This document shows, piece after piece, positions 1 to 6,764 of a DNA stretch of 64,000 nucleotides. The position numbers were made by a program, and so were the translations under genes. The stretch comes from a virus. The notes below the pieces were generated by a model. The model saw only the letters and a list, made by a program, of their open reading frames with translations. It searched no databases and was not told the origin of the DNA. The stretch spans positions 35,181 through 99,180 of the IMG/VR virus record IMGVR_UViG_3300048583_000034. The stretch is one strand, 5' to 3'. How positions within the stretch are numbered: the stretch's first letter is position 1; the number at the start of each line of letters is the position of its first letter.

Positions 1-153
1 CATCGAAACAGATAAGATAGGATTCTCAGTCATCACTGGCTTTCTCCTCGCAGGGAACTTTAAATGATACTCGTCTCCGTTCTCAAAAGCTCACTGTCGC
101 AGTAGGTTCGCAACCCTGTATGTTAGCGGTTAATTTTGAGCGGTTTACTAAAC

Positions 154-224
154 GCCTTGTTCGTATAACGGTATTACAGTGGATTTGTAATCCTCTAACG
201 TGAGTTCGACTCTCACACTCGGCT
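154..224 (+). tRNA. tRNA-Thr(TGT)
   Basis: The anticodon loop TTTGTAA gives TGT, and the T arm GTGAG/CTCAC around TTCGACT is perfect. The acceptor stem has two mismatches in its middle, which is unusual. CCA is not encoded. Confidence 0.7.
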
Positions 225-245
225 CTGTAAGTGATTGATAATAAA

Positions 246-318
246 TGGGGTGTAGCTCAGTGGTTAGAGCAATCGGTTGATAACCGATAGGCCGACAGTT
301 CAAATCTGTCCACCCCAA
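246..318 (+). tRNA. tRNA-Ile(GAT)
   Basis: Complete cloverleaf: acceptor TGGGGTG/CACCCCA with a T1-A72 pair, D arm GCTC/GAGC, anticodon stem ATCGG/CCGAT around TTGATAA, and T stem GACAG/CTGTC. CCA is not encoded. Confidence 0.85.
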
Positions 319-323
319 CCAAA

Positions 324-397
324 GGAACATTAGCATAGTGGCTTAATGCACCTGCCTGTCGAGCAGGATATCGTCGGTTCGAATCCGTCATGTTTCG
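324..397 (+). tRNA. tRNA-Asp(GTC)
   Basis: Acceptor GGAACAT/ATGTTTC, anticodon stem CCTGC/GCAGG around CTGTCGA, and a T arm with TTCGAAT. It lies 5 nt after tRNA-Ile. CCA is not encoded. Confidence 0.85.
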
Positions 398-402
398 CAT
401 AA

Positions 403-460
403 TGGGGCTATAGTTTAGCGGTAAAACTCTGGATCTGCTTGCAAAGTTAGTCTGCCCCAC
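403..460 (+). pseudogene. tRNA remnant lacking a T arm
   Basis: A 58-nt element keeps a good acceptor (TGGGGC/GCCCCA) and a D arm (AGTTT/AAACT around AGCGGTA). It has no TTCRANN T loop, and its anticodon arm around TTGCAAA is weak. It ends directly before a homing endonuclease gene, so it may be a tRNA damaged by that insertion. A reduced but functional tRNA-like RNA is less likely. Confidence 0.5.
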
Positions 461-471
461 TAAATATGTAT

Positions 472-1011
472 ATGGAAGATTTATTCTTTATACAGAACGG
501 TGTCAGAAGACGAGCAAAAGAAATTGAATGTGGTCATTGTAAAAATAAATTTCTTACTAGATTAAACGCAGATACAAAATACTGTAGCAGAACTTGTAAT
601 GGTGCTAGTATCAAAACTTCGATAGAGTTGGAATGCTACGAATGCAAAAAGAAATTTGAACGAAATAAATATAAAGCCGAAAATGCCAGTAAACATAACT
701 TTCATTTCTGTTCTCGTTTATGTAAAGAAAAAGCACAGAGTTTAAAAGGTTCATGTATAGAAATAAGACCGCCCCATTATGGTGAAGGAAACGGGAAAAA
801 TTCATACAGAAAGTTGGCATTTAAATCTTTTGAGCATAAATGTAATAGGTGTGGATATAATAAAATTGTTGAAGTTTTACAGGTCCATCACAAAGATAAA
901 AATAGAGAACATAATGTAGTAGAAAATTTAGAGATATTATGTCCGACTTGTCACATGGAATTCCATTTCATTGATTCGAGTGGGCTATGGGGGATGGGAT
1001 TGCTGGGGTGA
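472..1011 (+). CDS. HNH homing endonuclease
   Basis: A 179-residue protein with a C-terminal HNH nuclease domain: CNRCG, VHHKDKN and CPTCH supply the zinc cysteines and catalytic histidines. Two more cysteine pairs near the N-terminus look like zinc knuckles. I chose the ATG at 472 because it stands five bases after a class B TAAATA box, while the in-frame ATG at 466 overlaps that box. The last 23 nt overlap tRNA-Ala. It interrupts the tRNA cluster and is probably a selfish element cutting at or near this site. Confidence 0.85.
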   Translation: MEDLFFIQNGVRRRAKEIECGHCKNKFLTRLNADTKYCSRTCNGASIKTSIELECYECKKKFERNKYKAENASKHNFHFCSRLCKEKAQSLKGSCIEIRPPHYGEGNGKNSYRKLAFKSFEHKCNRCGYNKIVEVLQVHHKDKNREHNVVENLEILCPTCHMEFHFIDSSGLWGMGLLG

Positions 1012-1065
1012 ACACCTCATTTGCAATGAGGCATCAGATGGGTTCGATTCCCATATCCTCCACCA
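989..1065 (+). tRNA. tRNA-Ala(TGC) with encoded CCA
   Basis: Acceptor GGGGGAT/ATCCTCC, anticodon stem CCTCA/TGAGG around TTTGCAA, T arm ATGGG/CCCAT, discriminator A and a genomic CCA at 1063-1065. The D arm is irregular. The 5' end lies inside the end of the HNH gene, and a protein start codon follows two bases after the CCA. Confidence 0.8.
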
Positions 1066-1066
1066 T

Positions 1067-1302
1067 ATGAAAAGAAGAGGATTTATAGGAAGTTTAATTG
1101 GTTGTATCGGTATTCCGTTTCTTCCGAAGGAAACAAAAAGCCAGTCTATGAAATGGAGATACCATCAATTAATATTGATGGTAGACCACGTAAATTGAAG
1201 GCTAATTGGGGAGTAGATATCGAGAAAGACTTGATGTTGATGATGAGTATAGATATACAACAAGAGATAGATCGAGAGATAATTAATAAAATGGCTGGGT
1301 AG
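1067..1302 (+). CDS. Split ORF with Tat-like N-terminus, possible -1 frameshift
   Basis: The first frame (1067-1198, 43 codons) starts MKRRGFIGSLIGCIGIPFLP, which looks like a twin-arginine signal. The -1 frame continues to 1302 with PSINIDGRPRKLKANWGVD and an amphipathic C-terminus. The two frames overlap around an A-rich stretch near 1130 (ACAAAAAG). Together they would make one small protein of about 78 residues. It could be a programmed -1 frameshift, a decayed gene or a sequencing indel. The stop overlaps the next tRNA. Confidence 0.5.
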
Positions 1303-1366
1303 ACCAACGGTAGGAGTCAAGGGTCTTAGAAGCCCTCCAGTGTCGGTTCGAATCCGACCCCAGCTA
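1293..1366 (+). tRNA. tRNA-Leu(TAG)-like with short variable loop
   Basis: Acceptor GGCTGGG/CCCAGCT with a G1-T72 wobble, anticodon stem AGGGT/GCCCT around CTTAGAA, and T arm GTCGG/CCGAC. The anticodon TAG reads CTA (Leu), yet the variable loop is only about 5 nt, whereas bacterial Leu tRNAs have a long arm. Charging by LeuRS is therefore uncertain. Confidence 0.7.
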
Positions 1367-1371
1367 CATAA

Positions 1372-1443
1372 CCACTCTAAGCTTTAATGGTGAAGCGACT
1401 GTCTGAAGAACAGTAAAAGTCGATTCGAGCACGACAGAGTGGA
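1372..1443 (+). tRNA. tRNA-Phe(GAA)
   Basis: Perfect acceptor CCACTCT/AGAGTGG, and anticodon stem ACTGT/ACAGT around CTGAAGA. The T arm has GTCG/CGAC. CCA is not encoded. Confidence 0.75.
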
Positions 1444-1447
1444 CATC

Positions 1448-1627
1448 ATGACAGCAACATTCGCAGTTAATTTTTGTGATAACGAAGGATATGTTATCGA
1501 CAATGGTGTGTTCGTATTTTGTAACGATGATATTATATTAAAATTTGTGAATAGTGATGAATTGAAAGCCTTTGGAGAAAGATGTATTAAAATGTCAGAA
1601 GAAATTTACGAAACATACAAATATTAA
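1448..1627 (+). CDS. Hypothetical protein, 59 aa
   Basis: A short acidic ORF (MTATFAVNFCDNEGYV...) begins 5 nt after tRNA-Phe and ends 3 nt before the next ORF. No motif recognised. It is probably translated from the processed tRNA transcript. Confidence 0.5.
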   Translation: MTATFAVNFCDNEGYVIDNGVFVFCNDDIILKFVNSDELKAFGERCIKMSEEIYETYKY

Positions 1628-1630
1628 ACT

Positions 1631-1894
1631 ATGAAACTAGGAGATTTTAAAAAGGTTCCAATATCAGAAGCCATAAAAATACCAAGTGTTGGTGGTCATT
1701 ATGACTTAGTAAAAGATATGTGGTGGGGCGTGACAGATGACGAATGTATTCTGTATTACAGAGGATATTCTAGGCAATGTAACAGAAATAAAAGTATCAC
1801 AGAGTCAATCATAAATTCAGACACCCACCCAGCAACCAAGGTAATTTTTCTGGAGAGTGTTTGGGAGAAACATGATTGTAAAGATTACGAATAA
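1631..1894 (+). CDS. Hypothetical protein, 87 aa
   Basis: An ORF filling the gap between a 59-aa ORF and tRNA-Arg; its stop codon abuts the tRNA 5' end. It is rich in Asp, Lys and aromatic residues (DMWWGVTDDECILYYRGY). I do not recognise the family. Confidence 0.55.
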   Translation: MKLGDFKKVPISEAIKIPSVGGHYDLVKDMWWGVTDDECILYYRGYSRQCNRNKSITESIINSDTHPATKVIFLESVWEKHDCKDYE

Positions 1895-1967
1895 GGATCG
1901 TTAGTAGACTGGATTATAACGTCTCTTTACGAAGGAGAAAAAAATGGTTCGATTCCATTACGGTCCA
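1895..1967 (+). tRNA. tRNA-Arg(ACG)
   Basis: Acceptor GGATCGT/ACGGTCC, anticodon stem TCTCT/GGAGA around TTACGAA, and T arm ATGG/CCAT with TTCGATT. A34 would need deamination to inosine by host TadA to read CGN codons. Confidence 0.75.
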
Positions 1968-1987
1968 CAATTGGGGATTGATGTAAT

Positions 1988-2062
1988 TGATGCGTAGTGT
2001 AACGGTTTAGCACCAGTGGTTTTGAACCACTTAGAGTATGGGTTCGATTCCCACCGCATCTA
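1988..2062 (+). tRNA. tRNA-Gln(TTG)
   Basis: Anticodon stem AGTGG/CCACT around TTTTGAA, D arm GTG/CAC, and a T loop TTCGATT. Acceptor pairing is GATGCG/CGCATC with a weak first pair, as is common in Gln tRNAs. CCA is not encoded. Confidence 0.75.
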
Positions 2063-2064
2063 CT

Positions 2065-2796
2065 TTACCCCCAATACCCTCTGGGTGGTTTGGTCAACCC
2101 TAATTTCTTAATATGTTTCTCAACAGCTTTATCGCTAACCCCTAATTCCTTCGCTATCTTAGTTGTTGGTTTACTCCACAATAATGATTTTAATTCCTCT
2201 GAGGAGGGCCAAATTATCTTTTCTCTTTTGGGGCCACGGCATTTGTTGCAAGACGTTGATAGTTTATGTTTTTTCTCACCACAATCACATAAAGTAATTT
2301 TCTTATTTTTTTTGCCAGCATATGAAGAAGTTTGTGTATGACAATTTGGACAAAGAAAACACAAGTTTTCTAAACGGTTATCGTTCGATATTCCATTTAT
2401 ATGTTCCAGTTGTAATGATAGTTGTTCGCCTAACCAAGATCCATCGTTGGAACATTTAACACATTTATAATCTACCAATTCAAATTTTACTAAATAAAGT
2501 TTAAGATTATATCTATTTCTTTCAGAGTTTTCAACCAACCAATTTTTAATAAAGTCTTCTTTTGACAATTCTCTCGTAAGATTCGATGCGTCTATTCTGG
2601 AAAGAAAATGAGAAGTTTCTAGATTCAGCTCAGATACTCTCTTTTTAACAATATGGAAGTTGTTTCCTTTGTTCTGTAAACCAAAATAATTCAAAACATC
2701 TTTCATGGATTTACTAGTTGCAACTAATTCGATAAATTTTTCATCTTCTAATTTCCAAATTTTTGATCTCTTCGCTCTTGATTTTATGGTAAGCAT
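2065..2796 (-). CDS. HNH homing endonuclease with C-terminal helix-turn-helix
   Basis: A 243-residue protein. Its centre carries an HNH nuclease with CVKCSNDG, LEHINGISNDNR and LCPNCHT. A further cysteine cluster (CDCG, CNKC) follows, and the last 40 residues (TTKIAKELGVSDKAVEKHI) form a helix-turn-helix likely used in site recognition. The start ATG lies five bases after a class B TAAATA box. It is encoded against the surrounding tRNAs and is probably mobile. Confidence 0.85.
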   Translation of the reverse strand: MLTIKSRAKRSKIWKLEDEKFIELVATSKSMKDVLNYFGLQNKGNNFHIVKKRVSELNLETSHFLSRIDASNLTRELSKEDFIKNWLVENSERNRYNLKLYLVKFELVDYKCVKCSNDGSWLGEQLSLQLEHINGISNDNRLENLCFLCPNCHTQTSSYAGKKNKKITLCDCGEKKHKLSTSCNKCRGPKREKIIWPSSEELKSLLWSKPTTKIAKELGVSDKAVEKHIKKLGLTKPPRGYWG

Positions 2797-2830
2797 ATGT
2801 ATATTTAGTTCATCAGTGCTAACTTGTCAA

Positions 2831-2849
2831 TAAAACACTAGAACATAAT
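2831..2849 (+). promoter_or_regulatory. Class A promoter driving tRNA-Ser
   Basis: TAAAACACTAG, two bases, then CATAAT. A start six or seven bases downstream falls 2-3 nt before the mature 5' end of tRNA-Ser, so this promoter serves an RNA gene. Confidence 0.75.
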
Positions 2850-2857
2850 CAAATAAA

Positions 2858-2950
2858 GGGTGTGTGGTCGAGTCCGGTTTATGGCACCTCACTTGAAATG
2901 AGGCGATGGGGTTAGTATCCTGTCCGCGAGTTCAAATCTTGCCGCACCCG
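2858..2950 (+). tRNA. tRNA-Ser(TGA)
   Basis: Class II tRNA with a 21-nt variable arm. Acceptor GGGTGTG/CGCACCC, anticodon stem CCTCA/TGAGG around CTTGAAA, T stem GCGAG/CTTGC, discriminator G. CCA is not encoded. Confidence 0.88.
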
Positions 2951-2954
2951 CATT

Positions 2955-3170
2955 ATGCTTAACGATAATAATAAGATATATGGTGATCCAAGAAGTGAGG
3001 AATCTATGAAACTTATTTCTAGTTTTCTCATAAAACATCACACAGATAAAGATGAAAATTCTTTGTGGGTGAGATTTAATCAACTGATGGGCAAAGCACA
3101 CGATCAAGAATTGGATCATAGGGCAACATGGAACTCATATCTAAGAGTCGTAGAAGAAAAAATGAAATAA
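2955..3170 (+). CDS. Hypothetical protein, 71 aa
   Basis: The ORF starts 4 nt after tRNA-Ser and its stop lies 1 nt before tRNA-Val. It is charged and helical (ESMKLISSFLIKHH). No family recognised. Confidence 0.5.
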   Translation: MLNDNNKIYGDPRSEESMKLISSFLIKHHTDKDENSLWVRFNQLMGKAHDQELDHRATWNSYLRVVEEKMK

Positions 3171-3171
3171 A

Positions 3172-3243
3172 GGGGAATTGTTGTAATTGGTAGCAAAACT
3201 GGGTTACATCCAGCTAGTAAGGGTTCAAGTCCTTTATTCCTCA
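3172..3243 (+). tRNA. tRNA-Val(TAC)
   Basis: Acceptor GGGGAAT/ATTCCTC, D arm TTG/CAA, anticodon stem CTGG/CCAG around GTTACAT, and T loop TTCAAGT. CCA is not encoded. Confidence 0.75.
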
Positions 3244-3244
3244 C

Positions 3245-3360
3245 AAACTAATAACTAGAGAGATCGACTAATCCGGTCGAGAAAATTAACGGAAAAGCTC
3301 TGCGGACGATGGTGAACAGTTGGAATCCTGACGAAAATTTAATGCCCGCATTATTAGTTT
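3245..3360 (+). ncRNA. Candidate structured RNA inside the tRNA cluster
   Basis: Closed by a perfect 10-bp stem, AAACTAATAA (3245-3254) with TTATTAGTTT (3351-3360). Inside are a TCGAC/GTCGA hairpin and a TGCGG/CCGCA helix, and no ORF. It sits exactly between tRNA-Val and tRNA-Ser. It matches no ribozyme or riboswitch I know. Confidence 0.45.
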
Positions 3361-3362
3361 AT

Positions 3363-3452
3363 GGAAGTTTGACAGAGTGGTAATGTGCCTACTTGGAAAG
3401 TAGAGGCCAACTTTAATAGGTTGCGGGAGTTCAAATCTCTCAACTTCCGCCA
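3363..3452 (+). tRNA. tRNA-Ser(GGA) with encoded CCA
   Basis: Class II: acceptor GGAAGTT/AACTTCC, anticodon stem CTAC/GTAG around TTGGAAA, a long variable arm, T stem GGGAG/CTCTC, discriminator G and genomic CCA. Confidence 0.88.
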
Positions 3453-3456
3453 CATT

Positions 3457-3541
3457 GGAAGATTGGCAGAGTGGTAATGCGTCTGGTTGCTAACCAGTAG
3501 CCTACCGAAAGGTAGCGGGAGTTCGATCCTCTCATCTTCCG
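3457..3541 (+). tRNA. tRNA-Ser(GCT)
   Basis: Class II: acceptor GGAAGAT/ATCTTCC, anticodon stem TCTGG/CCAGT around TTGCTAA, variable arm CTACC/GGTAG, discriminator G. It resembles the preceding tRNA-Ser closely and may be a duplicate. Only two bases (CA) follow the discriminator. Confidence 0.88.
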
Positions 3542-3571
3542 CATTGTTTTGTGATATGTTTAAAAATAAAA

Positions 3572-3641
3572 GGTCCATCGTATAATGGTTAATACAGAGG
3601 CTTCCAACCCCTCTGATCTGCGTTCGATTCGTAGTGGACCT
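3572..3641 (+). tRNA. tRNA-Gly(TCC)
   Basis: Acceptor GGTCCAT/GTGGACC, anticodon loop CTTCCAA with one stem mismatch, and T stem CTGCG/CGTAG. CCA is not encoded. Confidence 0.78.
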
Positions 3642-3645
3642 GCTG

Positions 3646-3889
3646 TAAGATTATTAAGGATGTTGGCCTAAAGGTAGCAATCATATAATGAGTAACGAAT
3701 ATACAACAAGAAATTAACCTAGGTGTAGGGAGAAATCGGTAGAGTATATCGGGGAAACTGGCTAGAGTTTGATATGTTTGGTCCCCTTAGCCAAAGGGAC
3801 TTAATGATTATATAGATACACTGGAAAATAATCAGATGCATATCAAGACCCGCAGAGTTTTTGGTGTAATAACACGCTTTCTAATCTTA
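3646..3889 (+). ncRNA. Candidate structured RNA between tRNA-Gly and tRNA-Cys
   Basis: No ORF or tRNA is visible. The ends pair as TAAGATTA (3646-3653) with TAATCTTA (3882-3889). Internal helices include TGGCTA with TAGCCA and a GTCCC/GGGAC hairpin, which could form a pseudoknot. The P, Q, R and S cores of group I introns are not recognisable, nor are RNase P or tmRNA signatures. Function unknown. Confidence 0.35.
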
Positions 3890-3894
3890 TTAAT

Positions 3895-3965
3895 GTCTCG
3901 TTGGTCAAATGGTAAGGCGGCGGATTGCAAATTCGCAGTTGGGGGTTCGATTCCCTCACGGGACT
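3895..3965 (+). tRNA. tRNA-Cys(GCA)
   Basis: Acceptor GTCTCGT/ACGGGAC, anticodon stem GCGGA/TTCGC around TTGCAAA, and a T arm with TTCGATT. It is the last tRNA of the first cluster. CCA is not encoded. Confidence 0.85.
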
Positions 3966-4005
3966 CTTGACTTCTTAAAACACTAGGTTACAATACGAAT
4001 TCAAT

Positions 4006-4464
4006 ATGAATCAGCAATTACTAGATCATGACTCTGAAACACTCAAGCATGTTAACTGTGTTCGAGAAAATTTATGGACTCTGATCAAAGAACTGGATAA
4101 GCGAGCACAAGTCCATGATGCTTCTAAATTTGAAGAACCTGAACGTAGTGTGTTTGCAGAGAATACTCCTAAGTTGGCAAGGACTGAATATGGCACACCA
4201 GAATATACAGAACTCCTAAAAGAAGTTAAGGTCGCCATTGATCATCATTATGCCAAGAACACTCACCATCCTGAGCATTGGCCAAATGGTATTGAGGATA
4301 TGGATCTTTTGGACTTGGTGGAAATGTTGTCGGACTGGGCTGCTGCAACTAAAAGGAACAAGAATGGGAACATTCATAAATCGATTGAACACAACCAAAC
4401 AAGATTTGGTATCAGTGAACAGTTATCGAAAATCTTTACCAACACAGTGAATAGATATTTTTAA
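4006..4464 (+). CDS. Phage protein of the DUF5662 type
   Basis: A 152-residue protein with the pattern HDASKF, EY, and HHYAKNTHHPEHW followed by MDLLDLVEMLSDWAAATKR. I associate this with the DUF5662 family of phage proteins, whose histidines suggest an HD-like metal site; function unknown. A class A promoter lies upstream at 3976-3994, with an 11-base gap to the ATG instead of six. It probably heads the plus-strand operon. Confidence 0.7.
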   Translation: MNQQLLDHDSETLKHVNCVRENLWTLIKELDKRAQVHDASKFEEPERSVFAENTPKLARTEYGTPEYTELLKEVKVAIDHHYAKNTHHPEHWPNGIEDMDLLDLVEMLSDWAAATKRNKNGNIHKSIEHNQTRFGISEQLSKIFTNTVNRYF

Positions 4465-4465
4465 T

Positions 4466-4732
4466 ATGACTACTACAAAATTAGAACTTGGCGACTATGT
4501 CGAATATAGGGATTACCTCTTTGAGGTGATGATGGATAAAGAGGGTAAGGGAAGATTGGAATTGGAACATACAAAAGATTGGTATTATGGTGAAAGAATA
4601 CCGATGAACGAAGTAGACCAATCCCAATGTATGGTGGTTAGAGATCATAAAAATTGGAAATGGTCTCCAAAGCAAAAAATGCATGGTTTCGGGTGGTCAA
4701 TAAATCCAAGATATCAATATATCCCAGCATGA
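4466..4732 (+). CDS. Hypothetical protein, 88 aa
   Basis: A charged, aromatic-rich small protein (LGDYVEYRDYLFEVM) that starts two bases after the preceding stop. Its stop overlaps the start of the 2H phosphoesterase gene (ATGA), so the two are probably translationally coupled. No family recognised. Confidence 0.65.
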   Translation: MTTTKLELGDYVEYRDYLFEVMMDKEGKGRLELEHTKDWYYGERIPMNEVDQSQCMVVRDHKNWKWSPKQKMHGFGWSINPRYQYIPA

Positions 4733-5271
4733 AGTTCACACAACTCTTAAGAAGTGTTCTCTTAACTGAGAACTCCAAACCAAGATCTTATTCTTGTCTA
4801 ATGGTAGATTGCACAGACTTTGAAAAACACTTGAAAGTTATTCAAGATGGAATCGAGAAACAAGATCTATATGATGAAGAAGGATATGGTCTTGAGAAAG
4901 AACCACACATCACAGTTCTCTATGGGATTCATGAACAAGATCCAACAGTTGTAAAACAATCTTTGGATCTTGTTCCGGTTGAGTATGAACTCACTGGACT
5001 CTCATTATTTGAAAATGATAAGTATGATGTCCTCAAATGTTCAGTCAAATCCAAAGATCTAAAAGCTTTGAATAAGCAATGTTGTGAGAACCTAGAGTTC
5101 ACCAACGATTATCCTGATTATATCCCTCACCTAACGGTGGCATATTTGAATCCGGGTGCTGGTAAGAAATATGTTAAGACGAAGTCCGAAGGATTCGGTA
5201 AAGAATATAAGTCGGGAAAATTCATCTTCTCAAATAAAGATTCGAAGAAAACAAATTGGACTATCTCATAA
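4729..5271 (+). CDS. 2H phosphoesterase (LigT / Acb1-like) with capsid-targeting-like N-terminus
   Basis: A 180-residue protein with the two HxT motifs of the 2H phosphoesterase fold: PHITVLYG near residue 63 and PHLTVAYL near residue 138. Family members act on 2'-5' or 2',3'-cyclic phosphates. They include LigT-type RNA ligases and T4 Acb1, which destroys CBASS cyclic nucleotide signals. The N-terminus MKFTQLLRSVLLTE resembles a T4 internal-protein targeting peptide ending in L-x-E. I chose the ATG at 4729 because it gives an ATGA overlap with the upstream gene and reveals this N-terminus. The substrate cannot be told from sequence. Confidence 0.8.
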   Translation: MKFTQLLRSVLLTENSKPRSYSCLMVDCTDFEKHLKVIQDGIEKQDLYDEEGYGLEKEPHITVLYGIHEQDPTVVKQSLDLVPVEYELTGLSLFENDKYDVLKCSVKSKDLKALNKQCCENLEFTNDYPDYIPHLTVAYLNPGAGKKYVKTKSEGFGKEYKSGKFIFSNKDSKKTNWTIS

Positions 5272-5293
5272 AACACTAGGTTATAATTGTGAT

Positions 5294-5827
5294 ATGTGGT
5301 ATCCAATCAATCCTCAATACGATAGAGGTCTCCCAATCAACGCCCATCCGGGTGCATTTGGAAATGCTCGTAAATATAACTTCCATGAAGGCATCGATCT
5401 TTATGGAAAAGAAGGAATGTTTGTTTATGCTATTCATTCTGGAGTAGTTGTTTCAAATGAAAGATTTACTGGTCCTTCTGTTGGCCACGATTGGTGGCTT
5501 GAGACAGACGCAGTGACGATCAAATCCGATACTGAATACTTTGTCTACGGAGAACTCAAGAGCGATTTAAAGGTTGGTGATGAAGTTAAATGGGGTCAAG
5601 TGATTGGGGAATTAGTTCCAGTCCTTCCACCTGAAAAAATTCGATCATACATTCCCCAACACTCGAATGTTATGCTTCACTTAGAAAAGTGGAACTTTAA
5701 ATATCCGGGTCAATGGAAAGCTTGGACAACCAGAGAAGATAGACCTGAATGGTTGGAAGATCCAACACCAGATCTTATTAATATCTTAACTAAAGCACAT
5801 CAAAAAGTATTTTTTCTGACGGTATGA
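5294..5827 (+). CDS. M23-family-like peptidase (LytM/lysostaphin fold)
   Basis: A 177-residue protein. HEGIDLYGKEGMFVYAIHSG matches the first metal-binding motif of M23 peptidoglycan endopeptidases, followed by LKVGDEVKWGQVIGEL and VMLHLEKW. The usual final H-x-H reads H-L-E, so activity is uncertain. No signal peptide is visible. A textbook class A promoter precedes it: TAAAACACTAG, two bases, TATAAT, then six bases to the ATG. Confidence 0.75.
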   Translation: MWYPINPQYDRGLPINAHPGAFGNARKYNFHEGIDLYGKEGMFVYAIHSGVVVSNERFTGPSVGHDWWLETDAVTIKSDTEYFVYGELKSDLKVGDEVKWGQVIGELVPVLPPEKIRSYIPQHSNVMLHLEKWNFKYPGQWKAWTTREDRPEWLEDPTPDLINILTKAHQKVFFLTV

Positions 5828-6114
5828 CTACATACACACTATATGAATCAGCATCCACGGATGGTTACACTACATCCGGTGATGGTAAGTATTTCCTCAG
5901 TGAAAAGGATGCTGGTAGCCATGCTTATTATAAGCATGGTGGACATGGTAGAGTGATTTCACACCATTATATCGTTCGCATAAACGAAGAATACTATAAA
6001 TTAGTATCACCAAATCCTGTCGTTCTATATGGGTCTAAACAATATACCGAATTATTAAAGCAGAGAGCATTTGATAAATTAACTAGAGAGGAGCAAGAGG
6101 CTTTAGGATTATGA
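5824..6114 (+). CDS. Hypothetical protein, 96 aa
   Basis: Overlaps the peptidase stop by 4 nt and the next start by 4 nt, so it belongs to the operon. It is rich in Tyr, Gly and His in the middle (SHAYYKHGGHGRVISHHY), with a charged helical tail. No family recognised. Confidence 0.65.
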   Translation: MTTYTLYESASTDGYTTSGDGKYFLSEKDAGSHAYYKHGGHGRVISHHYIVRINEEYYKLVSPNPVVLYGSKQYTELLKQRAFDKLTREEQEALGL

Positions 6115-6764
6115 AAATTTTAATAACTAGCGGAGGATGCAAAGTCCCCATTGATGATGTGAGAAACATTGGAAACTTTTCATCTGGAAGATATGGTTCA
6201 TCTATAGCTGAACACTTTACAGATAAAGAAAATGTAGATATCATCTTCTTTCACGAAAGAGGAACTAACCATACACAATACGGCCCTGTGGATGTAGAGC
6301 TATATAATAATTCTCGTATAAGATTTATCGAGTATAAAGATTATTACGATTATCTTAAAGTAAAAGATCTTATCAAAGAAGAGCAACCAGACATCATTAT
6401 CTCCGCAGCGGCAATCTCTGATTACATCGTAGATAAAACTGAAGGGAAGATTTCTTCGGATGGTGATGAACTCGTTATCAGATTGAGGAAAGGTGAGAAA
6501 GTTATTAAAAGCTTTAGATCGCTCGCTCCAAACGCCATCATTGTAGGATTCAAACTTTTAGTTAGCCCTAATTCCGAGGAAGTTCAAAATGCTATCTCCA
6601 AAGTCTTCAAAGCTGAAGTTGATTATGTTGTCTTCAACGATTTAACCGAACTTCGAAAAGGAAATCAGAGAAGAGTAGCGATTGGAAAGTTTGATTCATT
6701 TTATAGCGAGATTCCAGAAGCCAAAGACTTAGTCGAGTTATTAATTAAAAGGGTTTACCCATGA
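6111..6764 (+). CDS. Phosphopantothenate-cysteine ligase-like protein (CoaB/Dfp C-terminal type)
   Basis: A 217-residue protein. TSGGCKVPIDDVRNIGNFSS and GRYGSSIAEHF match the nucleotide-binding start of CoaB. SAAAISDYIVDK and VGFKLL match its later motifs. In CoA synthesis this enzyme joins cysteine to 4'-phosphopantothenate using CTP. Bacteria usually have CoaB fused behind CoaC; here the two are separate and in the order B then C, with a 4-nt overlap. Phage copies are unusual. Some key lysines of CoaB cannot be verified by eye. Confidence 0.78.
   Translation: MKILITSGGCKVPIDDVRNIGNFSSGRYGSSIAEHFTDKENVDIIFFHERGTNHTQYGPVDVELYNNSRIRFIEYKDYYDYLKVKDLIKEEQPDIIISAAAISDYIVDKTEGKISSDGDELVIRLRKGEKVIKSFRSLAPNAIIVGFKLLVSPNSEEVQNAISKVFKAEVDYVVFNDLTELRKGNQRRVAIGKFDSFYSEIPEAKDLVELLIKRVYP

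Noticed and set aside
1-153. Another tRNA from TTCGCAA near 108
   Set aside because: The flanking bases do not form a T stem, and no acceptor pair could be drawn. I see no supported feature in this stretch.
3320-3345. Hammerhead ribozyme core (CTGACGA)
   Set aside because: The GAAA strand and a cleavage triplet in the right places could not be found.
3646-3889. Group I intron or RNase P RNA
   Set aside because: A GGGGAAACT stretch recalls the group I P element, but Q, R and S partners and the RNase P P4 core are absent, and no split exon could be joined.
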